Of a DNA stretch of 64,000 nucleotides, positions 10,180-17,689 are shown piece by piece. The position numbers and the translations under genes are program-made. The stretch covers positions 62,001 to 126,000 of the forward strand of contig CAWFTG010000005.1 of assembly GCA_963818695.1 (NCBI GenBank), in the 5' to 3' direction. Below the pieces are notes generated by a model. It saw only the letters and a program-made list of their open reading frames with translations. It had not been told where the DNA came from and searched no databases. Source of the DNA: AP-15 sp963818695. GTDB lineage: Bacteria > Pseudomonadota > Alphaproteobacteria > ATCC43930 > CGMCC-115725. Position 1 is the stretch's first letter. Every line of letters begins with the position of its first letter.

Positions 10180-10226
10180 CCCCCTCCCTAACCCTCCCCC
10201 GCAAGCGGGGGAGGGAAGGGTGGGGG
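10180..10226. repeat. GC-rich palindromic repeat
   Basis: A hairpin-forming element centred on CCCCCGCAAGCGGGGG. Related copies lie at 16486-16555 and 44765-44830. Here it encodes the last residues and stop codon of the ferredoxin gene. Such elements are abundant between alphaproteobacterial genes. Confidence 0.75.
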
Positions 10227-10416
10227 CTGATATTGCACCAATGCTCCCGGGGCGGGGCAGTATTCCAGGCAGTCGCCGCAGCCGGTGCACTTCGTTTCCT
10301 GCACTTCGTACAGATGCCGCGGCTCGAGCAGGGCGGGGCGGATCGCCGAATTCCGGACAGACTTCGCGGCAGAGGCCGCAGGAATTGCAGATCGCGTAGT
10401 CGATCCGCACCTTCAT
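10188..10416 (-). CDS. 2[4Fe-4S] ferredoxin, frameshifted
   Basis: The ATG at 10416 overlaps the stop of the preceding ferritin-like gene (ATGA). The first cluster motif CNSCGLCREVCPE is in the starting frame. After an indel near 10345 the other frame continues IRPALLEPRHLYEVQ, then the second motif CTGCGDCLEYCPA, and ends at a TAG inside a palindromic repeat. The repaired protein is about 76 residues with two complete CxxCxxCxxxC sets, a normal bacterial ferredoxin. Coupling to the ferritin-like gene suggests it delivers electrons to that protein. Confidence 0.8.
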
Positions 10417-11132
10417 CTGATGCCGCCGACCTGGTGCAGCAGGTAGTCGAGCGCGTCCTCGACCGGTTTCTGCGTCTCCGCCGTCGCGCAGAGGAAATCG
10501 ATCTGGAACTTGCCTTCCATGAAATGCATCAGCTCTTCGTCGCGCTGGCTCAGATGCTCGTGCCGGACCAGCGGATCGTCGACCCGGTCGAGATAGGCCA
10601 TGATGCCGATGCAGGCATTGGCTTCCTGGTAATAATTCTGCGCGGCGCGGGCCAGCGGGTGAATGTGCGGGAACATCATCGACAGGCCGAAATACGCGGG
10701 CAATGGCTGCGTATTGGCTTGCGCGATGTCCATCAATTCGCGTTCGTCCTTGATCCAGCCTTTGCCGAGCAAGACGTCGGCGTGCAATTTGCTGTGCTTG
10801 CATTCATCCCAGATCTGGCGGGCGCGCATGCGCTGCAGATCGATGAAGCGCTCCTGGTCGGCGATATCGACAGACAAGAGCTGTCCCGACATCTGCTTGA
10901 TCGACATGTGGACGCCCTCGGCCGCATAGCCGCGCAAGGCGCGCTCTTTTTTCCACGCTTCGTCGTTGCGGCCCAATTCCTCCTCGATCTCGCCAAGCGT
11001 ACGCTGCAGTGAAATTTCCCAACCCTTGAGGCATTTCTCTCGGGTTAGGCGCAGCCGGAACTCGGCCCCCGGCGCGCCCGGCATTGTCGGCCACACCCAT
11101 TTGTCGAGGAACTGGTCGAGGATCGGATGCAT
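10413..11132 (-). CDS. Ferritin-like (predicted diiron) protein B
   Basis: This 239-residue, mostly helical protein carries the spaced acidic and histidine residues of a ferritin-like diiron site: a Glu in DQERFIDLQ, ExxH in WDECKHSKLH, a Glu in YYQEANACIG, and ExxH in RDEELMHF. That E...ExxH...E...ExxH order is the canonical diiron carboxylate pattern. I do not recognise a named family. Candidates are oxygenases related in fold to PaaA/PaaC or BoxB. It starts three bases after one ferredoxin gene and overlaps the next, so it sits between two electron donors. Oxygenase function is inferred from fold and context. Confidence 0.65.
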   Translation of the reverse strand: MHPILDQFLDKWVWPTMPGAPGAEFRLRLTREKCLKGWEISLQRTLGEIEEELGRNDEAWKKERALRGYAAEGVHMSIKQMSGQLLSVDIADQERFIDLQRMRARQIWDECKHSKLHADVLLGKGWIKDERELMDIAQANTQPLPAYFGLSMMFPHIHPLARAAQNYYQEANACIGIMAYLDRVDDPLVRHEHLSQRDEELMHFMEGKFQIDFLCATAETQKPVEDALDYLLHQVGGIR

Positions 11133-11135
11133 CGG

Positions 11136-11390
11136 TCAGGCCTCCTGCCAGGCTTCGGGTGGTGGCGGCACCATCGAGCGGCCGCTCTCGACCTCGACGA
11201 TCGAGCCTTCCGCCGGGCAATACATCAGGCATGCCGTGCAACCGGGGTAGGTGCACTTCTGCAGATCGATCTCGATGCGATGCAACGGTTCGAGCGCGAC
11301 GTACACGGCGTTGATGTCGATCTCGCGGCAGACGATATAGCACATCCGGCACTCGGTGCAGCGCTGGTGATCGATCTTGAGACTGGGCAT
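11136..11390 (-). CDS. 4Fe-4S ferredoxin
   Basis: This 84-residue ferredoxin has a standard first motif, CTECRMCYIVC, and an unusual second one, CTYPGCTACLMYCP, with four rather than two residues between the first two cysteines. A 20-residue loop lies between the motifs. The N-terminus (PSLKIDHQRC) is typical. It lies ten bases after ferritin-like gene A and three bases before ferritin-like gene B, so it is part of the same transcript and probably supplies electrons to one of them. The altered spacing may change cluster type or potential. Confidence 0.85.
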   Translation of the reverse strand: MPSLKIDHQRCTECRMCYIVCREIDINAVYVALEPLHRIEIDLQKCTYPGCTACLMYCPAEGSIVEVESGRSMVPPPPEAWQEA

Positions 11391-11400
11391 GCCGCCTCCG

Positions 11401-12138
11401 TCAATCGGTCACTTGCCGGCGCGGGGCCGGCGGCGCCGGCGCCTCTTGCTCCAGCACGAAGGCGCTGAGCTCGCCGAGAAATCGGCCGTAATCGCGCTTG
11501 GCGACGGCGCAGGCCCAACGGCACAGCTCGGTCTCGACCGGCTTGGTCACGAACTCTTCGACGATGCGCCGGCCCATATTGATGTGGCTGCGGTTTTCGA
11601 CAAACTGGCTCTCGAAGACGCCTTTGAGGTCGGGGTCGGCGATCGCTTCCGTCAGTCCCTCCATCCAGGCGAGCTCGAGGATCTTGGGTCCCAAATTCAA
11701 CGCCGCGATGCGGATCGGGTGAGGGTAGGTGGCCAGGTTGCGCAGCGAGAAAACATAATAGGCCAGCGCCGAATCCAGCACGAAACAGCCGGAGGGATGC
11801 CGGAAGGCGTCCTTCTGGGTGGCGACATACCCTTTGTGAAGCAATGCGTCGAGATAGAGCATCTCGTGCGTCAATTCGTCGACAATCTGCTTCGAGAACA
11901 GGTATTTGATGGAAGGCGGGAAGTCGTTGATCTCTAGACCTTGGCCCCAGCCGCCATAGATGTAATAAAACATCCGCTCGAGCGTCCACAGCCGGCCGAT
12001 CAACCGGTGCGCCGCCTCGTTATTCAGGCCATCCCGACGGATAGCCTGAATAACGATCTCTACGGGTGTAGCGCGGCTCTCGTTCCTGCTTTTCTCGATG
12101 AGCTCCCGCGCGAGGTCTTTTCCTGGGAGGTCAGGCAT
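11401..12138 (-). CDS. Ferritin-like (predicted diiron) protein A
   Basis: This 245-residue helical protein has candidate metal ligands in four helices: Glu in TLERMFYYIYGGW, ExxH in VDELTHEMLYLD, Glu in LELAWMEGL, and Glu/His in FVENRSHINMGRR. The last pair is spaced ENRSH rather than ExxH, so the site may be less canonical than in protein B. No named family is recognised with confidence; the fold recalls oxygenase subunits such as PaaA/PaaC. It is followed by its own ferredoxin after ten bases. The pairing of two unlike ferritin-like proteins with two ferredoxins suggests a multi-component oxygenase. Confidence 0.65.
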   Translation of the reverse strand: MPDLPGKDLARELIEKSRNESRATPVEIVIQAIRRDGLNNEAAHRLIGRLWTLERMFYYIYGGWGQGLEINDFPPSIKYLFSKQIVDELTHEMLYLDALLHKGYVATQKDAFRHPSGCFVLDSALAYYVFSLRNLATYPHPIRIAALNLGPKILELAWMEGLTEAIADPDLKGVFESQFVENRSHINMGRRIVEEFVTKPVETELCRWACAVAKRDYGRFLGELSAFVLEQEAPAPPAPRRQVTD

Positions 12139-12171
12139 GACCTGCCAGCTCTCTACGACACTGGGTATCCG

Positions 12172-12210
12172 GTCATGGCCGGATCAAGTCTGATCAAGTC
12201 CGGCCATGAC
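12172..12210. repeat. Inverted repeat between dioxygenase and ferritin-like gene
   Basis: Twelve-base arms GTCATGGCCGGA and TCCGGCCATGAC enclose a short loop containing a duplicated GATCAAGTC. Degenerate relatives occur near 965-995 and 8948-8970, so this is a dispersed extragenic repeat. In the RNA it would form a hairpin that could modulate expression within the operon. Confidence 0.7.
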
Positions 12211-12249
12211 GGGGAAATGAGCCGTTTGCCTGCACCCAAACTCAGGGTC

Positions 12250-13299
12250 CTAAGGCTCGAATACGGCGAAGCACTTGTTCGAGTTGAAGATATAGCTCTG
12301 CACGTAGGAGGTTTCGGTCGGCCGCCGGCCGAGCTCGTTCATTGCGCCGGCGAGGCACATCCAGTTGAGCACCTCCTGCTGGCCGCTGTCTTCGATCGCG
12401 CTCAGCGGCCGCTGCCGCCACGTCGCGTAATCGCCGGCCTGCAATGCCTCGTAGAGGGCGCGGTCGGCCTCGACGTCGGGGTAGAGCAGGTAGTGTTTGG
12501 GCGTCAGGAAGGCGTGCGACCAGCTTGACGAGGCGATCAACGCTACCCGCCACGGGCTTTTCTCGACGACCCGGGCGCAAGCCGCTCCGAGATCGAAACA
12601 GCGCCACGGGGCAGGGGAGGGGGGATCGAGCTGGTCTTCCGAGGGGAACTGGCTCAACCCGCGCGCGCCGGCCTGTTGGGCGACCACTCGCCTGCCGTAG
12701 CAATTCACCTGAAACGGCACGACCGGATAAGGGAAGCCCTTGCGGTCGTAATCGAGAAACAACAGCGTGTTCAGAAACGCGTGGCCGAGCTGGTGGTGCA
12801 GCGGCTTGTAGGCGTAGGAGAGATCGAACCCGGCCTCGATCATGCCGCTGGCGATAAATTTCCCGGCGTCGCGATCGCCCTTGTATTCGAAGGTCTTCTG
12901 CGTCGGCTCGTTCCAGACATTCGGGCCGCGATAGTATTGCCACGGCTTTGTCGTCAGCAATTCATAGGCCAGCACGCAGAACGGCGGGATGATGTCTTCC
13001 TTGAAGTTCTCGTATTGGTCGTCACCCCAGATCACGACAAAATCGGGGTCGAACTCGTCCAATACCCGCCGGGCATTGCGAAACCCGGTGAGGAGCGCCT
13101 CGCGGTGGTGCCTGGCGGCGGTAAGCCCGGCATCGGAGCCATATTCCTCGCGCATCGCCGCGGGCCAACCCGACGGATCCCGCATCCGCTCCGGAATTGC
13201 CGGGTCGTCGAGCGCACGCTTGAGAATGCGGCCGAGATTTTCATCGGTTCCCGAAAGCGGCGGAAAGTGAGTGACACCGAGGCCCAGAACCTGTCCCAT
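12250..13299 (-). CDS. Class III extradiol dioxygenase, LigB-type catalytic protein
   Basis: The ATG at 13299 is preceded by GGGAGGATGGC. The 349-residue product shows LigB-superfamily motifs: LGVTHFPPLSG at the N-terminus with the first metal His, DFVVIWGDDQYENF near residue 100, PLHHQLGHAFL near residue 190, and SSSWSHAFLTP near residue 270. Enzymes of this class cleave catechol-type rings next to the hydroxyls using Fe(II). It is the first gene of the minus-strand operon ending with the amidohydrolase, separated from ferritin-like gene A by 111 bases containing an inverted repeat. The substrate is unknown. Confidence 0.85.
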   Translation of the reverse strand: MGQVLGLGVTHFPPLSGTDENLGRILKRALDDPAIPERMRDPSGWPAAMREEYGSDAGLTAARHHREALLTGFRNARRVLDEFDPDFVVIWGDDQYENFKEDIIPPFCVLAYELLTTKPWQYYRGPNVWNEPTQKTFEYKGDRDAGKFIASGMIEAGFDLSYAYKPLHHQLGHAFLNTLLFLDYDRKGFPYPVVPFQVNCYGRRVVAQQAGARGLSQFPSEDQLDPPSPAPWRCFDLGAACARVVEKSPWRVALIASSSWSHAFLTPKHYLLYPDVEADRALYEALQAGDYATWRQRPLSAIEDSGQQEVLNWMCLAGAMNELGRRPTETSYVQSYIFNSNKCFAVFEP

Positions 13300-13546
13300 G
13301 CCATCCTCCCTTGAGTACGTGGCGGGAGGATAGGCTTTGACCGCGCTGGGAACAAGCATCGAAGACCTGCTGCCGATAATTCCGGCGATTCGAGTCACGG
13401 CAATTCGAGGCGGATCTGGGACGACGGCGCCGTGAAGAGGGGTGAGGAGGCCGGAATCCGCCGCGGTAGACCTCGATTGTTGCGGGGTTCGGCTCCCTTG
13501 TGGCAAGAGACGAGAGAAAGGTTATGGGCAGCGGTGAGTTCTCTGG

Positions 13547-14539
13547 ATGACGTCTCTGCGCTTGAGCCGTCGGCTGATCTTTACAGTTCCGTTTCTTGCT
13601 GCGTCGGGCGTTGCCATGCGGCGGGCGAGAGCGGCCGAGGGTGACTTCTACGCATTCCTGTCGGGCGTGCGCCGTGACGCCGCGGCACAAGGGGTTCGAC
13701 CCTCGACGATAGAGGTCGCGCTGCGCAACACGCAATACCTGCCGCACGTCATCGAGCTCGACCAAAAGCAGCCCGAACGCACGATGACGTTCGGCGAGTA
13801 TCTCGAAAAGGTCGTCACCTCGCAGCGCATGGATGGCGCCCGCTCCCAGCTCGCCGAAAATCGAATGCTGCTCGACGGCATCTGGCGGCGGTTCAATGTC
13901 GAGCCGCGGTTTGTCGTGGCCCTGTGGGGTATTGAGAGCGATTTCGGCAAGGTCATGGGCAATTACGCGGTGGTCTCGGCGCTCGCCACGCTCGCCTATG
14001 ACGGACGCCGCAGCTCGTATTTCCGCGGCGAGCTGATCTCGGCGTTGCGCATCCTCGATCAGGGACACATCCGGGCGGACAATATGACCGGGTCCTGGGC
14101 GGGGGCGATGGGGCAGTGCCAGTTCATGCCCTCGACCTTTCTCGGATATGCCGTCGATTACGACGGCGACGGCCGCAAGGACATCTGGAACGACCGGGCC
14201 GACGCGCTGGCCTCGATCGCCAATTTCATCTCGCGCTTGGGTTGGCGCGGCGGTGAGGGCTGGGGACGCGAGGTCATGCTGCCCGCTGGGTTCGACACCA
14301 GCTACACCGGGCTCGAAGTCAAGCGGCCGAGCGGCGAATGGAGCCGGCTCGGGGTGCGCAGCATCGATGCCGGCCCGCTTGCCGGCCGCGAGGGCGAGGC
14401 CTCGCTGGTGATGCCAGACGGCGCCGGCGGGCCGGCCTTCCTCGTCTATGACAATTTCCGCACGATCATGAAGTGGAACAAATCCACTTATTTCGCGACC
14501 GCGGTCGGGTATCTCGCCGACAGCATGGCACGCGGTTGA
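13547..14539 (+). CDS. mltB: Lytic murein transglycosylase (MltB type)
   Basis: The 330-residue protein starts with a twin-arginine-like signal (SRRLIFTVPFLAASG). It has the SLT_2 domain: the catalytic Glu lies in ALWGIESDFGKVMGNY near residue 128, followed by MGQCQFMPSTFLGYAVDYDGDG. These enzymes cleave peptidoglycan glycan strands with formation of anhydromuramic acid in the periplasm. Length is normal for MltB. It is divergent from the LigB operon, with 247 bases of shared upstream region, and 72 bases before the D,D-carboxypeptidase gene, another wall enzyme. Confidence 0.9.
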   Translation: MTSLRLSRRLIFTVPFLAASGVAMRRARAAEGDFYAFLSGVRRDAAAQGVRPSTIEVALRNTQYLPHVIELDQKQPERTMTFGEYLEKVVTSQRMDGARSQLAENRMLLDGIWRRFNVEPRFVVALWGIESDFGKVMGNYAVVSALATLAYDGRRSSYFRGELISALRILDQGHIRADNMTGSWAGAMGQCQFMPSTFLGYAVDYDGDGRKDIWNDRADALASIANFISRLGWRGGEGWGREVMLPAGFDTSYTGLEVKRPSGEWSRLGVRSIDAGPLAGREGEASLVMPDGAGGPAFLVYDNFRTIMKWNKSTYFATAVGYLADSMARG

Positions 14540-14611
14540 TTGCTGCAAAGTCGCCAGGACGGATATTCATCCTGGTTGGGCGTCTCGGCCCGGAAGAGAG
14601 AGTGAGCGAGA

Positions 14612-15847
14612 ATGGCGGATCGGAAAATCGGGAAAGTTTTTATGGTGCGCACGATCACCGCCGGTATTGCGGCGGTCTTGCTCGTAGCCGGGCTCAACGG
14701 CTATCCGGCGGCAGGCGCACGAGGCCATGCCAAGGCAAAGCCCACCGCCGCCGCCCAAGTCCCGGCAAACCCGACCGCGGGCATGGAAACGCAGGCGACG
14801 CATGCCTTTCTCATCGAGGTTGAGACCGGGACGGTGCTGCTCGACAAGGCCGCCGACGAGCGCATGCCGCCGGCCTCGATGAGCAAGATCATGACCGCCT
14901 ATGTCGTTTTCGACATGCTGAAGCACGGCCGCGCCAAGCTCGACGATGAATTGCCGGTCAGCGAGCGGGCCTGGCGGCTGCAAGGGTCGAAGATGTTTGT
15001 GCCGATCGGCGGGCGCATCAAAATCGACGATCTGCTGAAGGGCGTGATCATCCAGTCTGGCAACGATGCCTGCCTCGTCCTCGCCGAAGGCCTCGCCGGG
15101 AGTGAGGAAGCGTTCGTCGAGCTGATGAACCAAAAGGCGAAGGAAATCGGGCTCAAAGACAGCCATTTTGCCAATGTCGACGGTCTGCCCAGCTCCGACC
15201 ACTGGATGACCGCTCGAGATTTGGCGACTCTGTCAATCCGAACAATCGAGGATTTCCCCGAGTACTATCACTACTATAGTGAAATGGGGTACGAATACAA
15301 TAACATCAAACAAGGCAACCGTAACCCGTTGCTCTATAAAGGGGTCGGCGCCGATGGGTTGAAGACCGGCCATACCGAGGAGGCGGGCTACAGCCTGACC
15401 GCTTCGGTCAAGCGCGACGAGCGCCGCATCATCCTCGTGCTCGGCGGCCTGCCAACGATGAAAGCCCGCGCCCAGGAGAGCGAGAGGCTGATCGAATGGG
15501 CGTTCAGGGAGTTCAACGACTACAAGCTGTTCGCTGCCGGAGACAAGGTCGATGATGCCGATGTGTGGCTCGGTTCCGACCCGAAGGTGCCGCTTACGGT
15601 CGCCAATGATCTGGTCGTGACCCTGCCGCGCAAATCGCGCAAGGACATGAAGGTCATGGTCGATTATGACCGCCCAATTCCGGCGCCGGTCAAGAAGGGC
15701 CAGACAGTCGGAAAGCTGGTGGTGACCGCTCCCGATGTGCCGCCGACCGAGGTGCCACTCGTCGCCGGTGCCGACGTCGACCGCATGGACCCCCTCAGCC
15801 GCGTCGCGACCCTCGCCGGCTATCTGGTTTGGGGCGGCCGGCATTGA
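14612..15847 (+). CDS. dacC: D-alanyl-D-alanine carboxypeptidase (PBP5/6 family)
   Basis: All three penicillin-binding motifs are present: SMSK near residue 90, SGN near residue 147, and KTGHT near residue 250. A C-terminal beta domain of the PBP5 type follows. The signal peptide contains AGIAAVLLVAGL. Two starts are possible, 14612 (MADRKIG) and 14642 (MVRTITAG). The second is preceded by GGGAAAG and gives a shorter n-region; the first is kept because it gives a charged N-terminus. The enzyme trims peptidoglycan pentapeptides in the periplasm. tmk begins two bases after the stop. Confidence 0.85.
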   Translation: MADRKIGKVFMVRTITAGIAAVLLVAGLNGYPAAGARGHAKAKPTAAAQVPANPTAGMETQATHAFLIEVETGTVLLDKAADERMPPASMSKIMTAYVVFDMLKHGRAKLDDELPVSERAWRLQGSKMFVPIGGRIKIDDLLKGVIIQSGNDACLVLAEGLAGSEEAFVELMNQKAKEIGLKDSHFANVDGLPSSDHWMTARDLATLSIRTIEDFPEYYHYYSEMGYEYNNIKQGNRNPLLYKGVGADGLKTGHTEEAGYSLTASVKRDERRIILVLGGLPTMKARAQESERLIEWAFREFNDYKLFAAGDKVDDADVWLGSDPKVPLTVANDLVVTLPRKSRKDMKVMVDYDRPIPAPVKKGQTVGKLVVTAPDVPPTEVPLVAGADVDRMDPLSRVATLAGYLVWGGRH

Positions 15848-15848
15848 C

Positions 15849-16544
15849 GTGACCGCTCCTCGCGGCCGGTTCATTTCGATCGAGGGCGGCGAAGGCGCCG
15901 GCAAGTCGACGCAGGTCGGATTCCTGGTGGCCGCGCTCGACAGGGCCGGGATCCCAGTGCGGGCGACCCGCGAGCCGGGAGGCTCGCCCGGCAGCGAGGC
16001 GATCCGGCAGTTGCTGATCGAAGGCGAGGGCGATCGCTGGGATGCGATCGGGGAAGCCCTCTTGCTCGTCGCCGCACGGCGCGATCACGTAGCCCGCCTC
16101 ATCGCCCCTGCTCTGGCACAAGCCGTATGGGTAGTGTCCGACCGGTTCGCGGACTCCACGATGGCCTATCAGGGCTACGGCAGAGGAGTTGCGCTCGCGG
16201 ACCTCGCCGCATTGCACCGCTTCGCCGTCGGCGATTTCGGGCCGGACCTGACCGTGATCCTCGACCTGCCCGTCGAAATCGGGCTCGCCCGCGCTGCCGC
16301 GCGCTCGCCTGCCGACCGGTTCGAACGCCTCGACCGCGATTTCCACGAAAAGCTGCGTTACGGGTTCCGTCAAATCGCCGCCGACAACCCTGCCCGTTGC
16401 GTCTTGGTCGACGCCTCGGGCGATCCGCAGTCCGTTCACCGCGCCGTGCTCCAAGCGGTTGAGCAGCGACTGCGCGTAGCGGTTGCCCCTCACCCCAACC
16501 CTCTCCCCGCGAGCGGGGATAGGGAGGAACCCGCGCCAGCGTGA
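15849..16544 (+). CDS. tmk: Thymidylate kinase
   Basis: A GTG at 15849 starts VTAPRGRFISIEGGEGAGKS, containing the P-loop. Other motifs are TREPGG, the DR(F) signature VSDRFADSTMAYQGYGRG near residue 95, and the lid region with AARSPADRFE. It phosphorylates dTMP to dTDP. The last 18 or so residues (PHPNPLPASGDREEPAPA) are encoded by a palindromic repeat and are not part of the normal fold, so the native end was probably nearer residue 213. Its TGA overlaps the GTG of holB, so the two are translationally coupled. Confidence 0.93.
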   Translation: MTAPRGRFISIEGGEGAGKSTQVGFLVAALDRAGIPVRATREPGGSPGSEAIRQLLIEGEGDRWDAIGEALLLVAARRDHVARLIAPALAQAVWVVSDRFADSTMAYQGYGRGVALADLAALHRFAVGDFGPDLTVILDLPVEIGLARAAARSPADRFERLDRDFHEKLRYGFRQIAADNPARCVLVDASGDPQSVHRAVLQAVEQRLRVAVAPHPNPLPASGDREEPAPA

Positions 16545-16555
16545 GGGTGAGGGGC
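16486..16555. repeat. Palindromic repeat spanning the tmk-holB junction
   Basis: The element begins CCCCTCACCC, has a central hairpin around CCCCGCGAGCGGGG, and ends GGGTGAGGGGC. It is related to the copies at 10180 and 44765. It provides the C-terminal codons of tmk and the start codon and first residues of holB. Confidence 0.8.
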
Positions 16556-17620
16556 AGCGTCGACGGAAAAGAGGCCGTGCTCGCGCCGCGGGAAAATCCC
16601 CAGTTCGCTGGCCACGAGAATGCCGAGCGCGAGCTGCGCCGGCTCGTCGAGGCGGGACGGCTACCGCACGCGATCCTGCTGAGCGGGCCGCGCGGCATCG
16701 GCAAGGCGACGCTCGCCTTTCGGCTCGCCCGTTTCCTGCTCGCCGGGTCGAGCAGCGGCGGGGGGCTCGAGGTCAAGCCCGAGAGCAGCGTGTTCCGCCG
16801 GGTCGTATCTGGGGGCCATGCCGATCTGCTGACCGTCGAGCGGGCCTATGATCCGCGGCGCCGCCGACTGCGCAGCGATATCATCGTCGAGGATACGCGC
16901 GCGATCGCCGGTTTTTTCCGGCTGACCGCGGCCGAGGAGGGGTGGAGGATCGTCATCGTCGACGGCGCTGAGGAGATGAACCGCAACGCCGCCAATGCGC
17001 TCTTGAAGATCCTCGAAGAGCCGCCGCGGCGGGGGCTGTTGCTGCTGGTCAGTCACAGCCCGGGCCGGCTGCTGCCAACTGTCCGCTCGCGCTGCCGGCA
17101 TTTTCCGCTGAAGCCGTTACCGCGGCCGCTGGTATTGCAGCTCCTGGGGCAATACCGCCCCGAGCTCGCTCGATCAGAGGCCGAGGCGCTGGCGGGGCTG
17201 GCCGAAGGCAGCGTCGGCCGGGCCATCGAGCTGGCAGATGCCGGCGGGCTGGCGCTCTATCGGTCAATTCTAGGCATCCTAGCGCAGGTTCCGCGCGTCG
17301 AGATCGCCGAGCTCTATGCCTTTGCCGACAAGCTCTCCCGCTCCGACGCGGAAGAGGCCTATCGAGCAAGCGAGGAATTGCTGTCGCAGTTTCTTGCCAA
17401 AATGGTTGTTCTTGCCGCCGGTCGGCCGTTCGGACGCGAAGAGCTGATCGCCGGGGAAGGGGAGGTTATGCACCGTCTCGCCGCTTGCGCCGATGCCGCG
17501 CGCTGGGCGGATCTGCGCGATCGGATCGGCTGCGACTTCGCCAATACCGACCAGCTCAACCTCGATCGCAAGCAGACGATCCTCGGCGCGTTCTTTGCCC
17601 TTGAGGAAATGGCGGGGTAG
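16541..17620 (+). CDS. holB: DNA polymerase III subunit delta'
   Basis: The 359-residue protein starts at a GTG overlapping the tmk stop. The AAA+ clamp-loader motifs are clear: FAGHENAERELRRL, the P-loop-like GPRGIGKAT near residue 50, the Walker B-like IVDGAEEMNRNAANALLKILEEPP near residue 145, and sensor 1 in LLLLVSHSPGRLLPTVRSRC. Delta' is a structural clamp-loader subunit at the replication fork. The zinc-binding loop of other delta' proteins is not obvious here. The tmk-holB-metG-tatD order is common in alphaproteobacteria. A start a few codons downstream is possible because the first ones lie in a repeat. Confidence 0.92.
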   Translation: MRVRGSVDGKEAVLAPRENPQFAGHENAERELRRLVEAGRLPHAILLSGPRGIGKATLAFRLARFLLAGSSSGGGLEVKPESSVFRRVVSGGHADLLTVERAYDPRRRRLRSDIIVEDTRAIAGFFRLTAAEEGWRIVIVDGAEEMNRNAANALLKILEEPPRRGLLLLVSHSPGRLLPTVRSRCRHFPLKPLPRPLVLQLLGQYRPELARSEAEALAGLAEGSVGRAIELADAGGLALYRSILGILAQVPRVEIAELYAFADKLSRSDAEEAYRASEELLSQFLAKMVVLAAGRPFGREELIAGEGEVMHRLAACADAARWADLRDRIGCDFANTDQLNLDRKQTILGAFFALEEMAG

Positions 17621-17689
17621 AACGGCGGCGCCGGGGCGGCGGCTGGATCGCGATCGGCACGGCCCCATATTTGGGGTTTGGAGACTGCC

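Noticed and set aside
13241..14548. Minus-strand open frame of 435 codons opposite mltB
   Set aside because: Antisense shadow; the plus-strand lytic transglycosylase is well supported.
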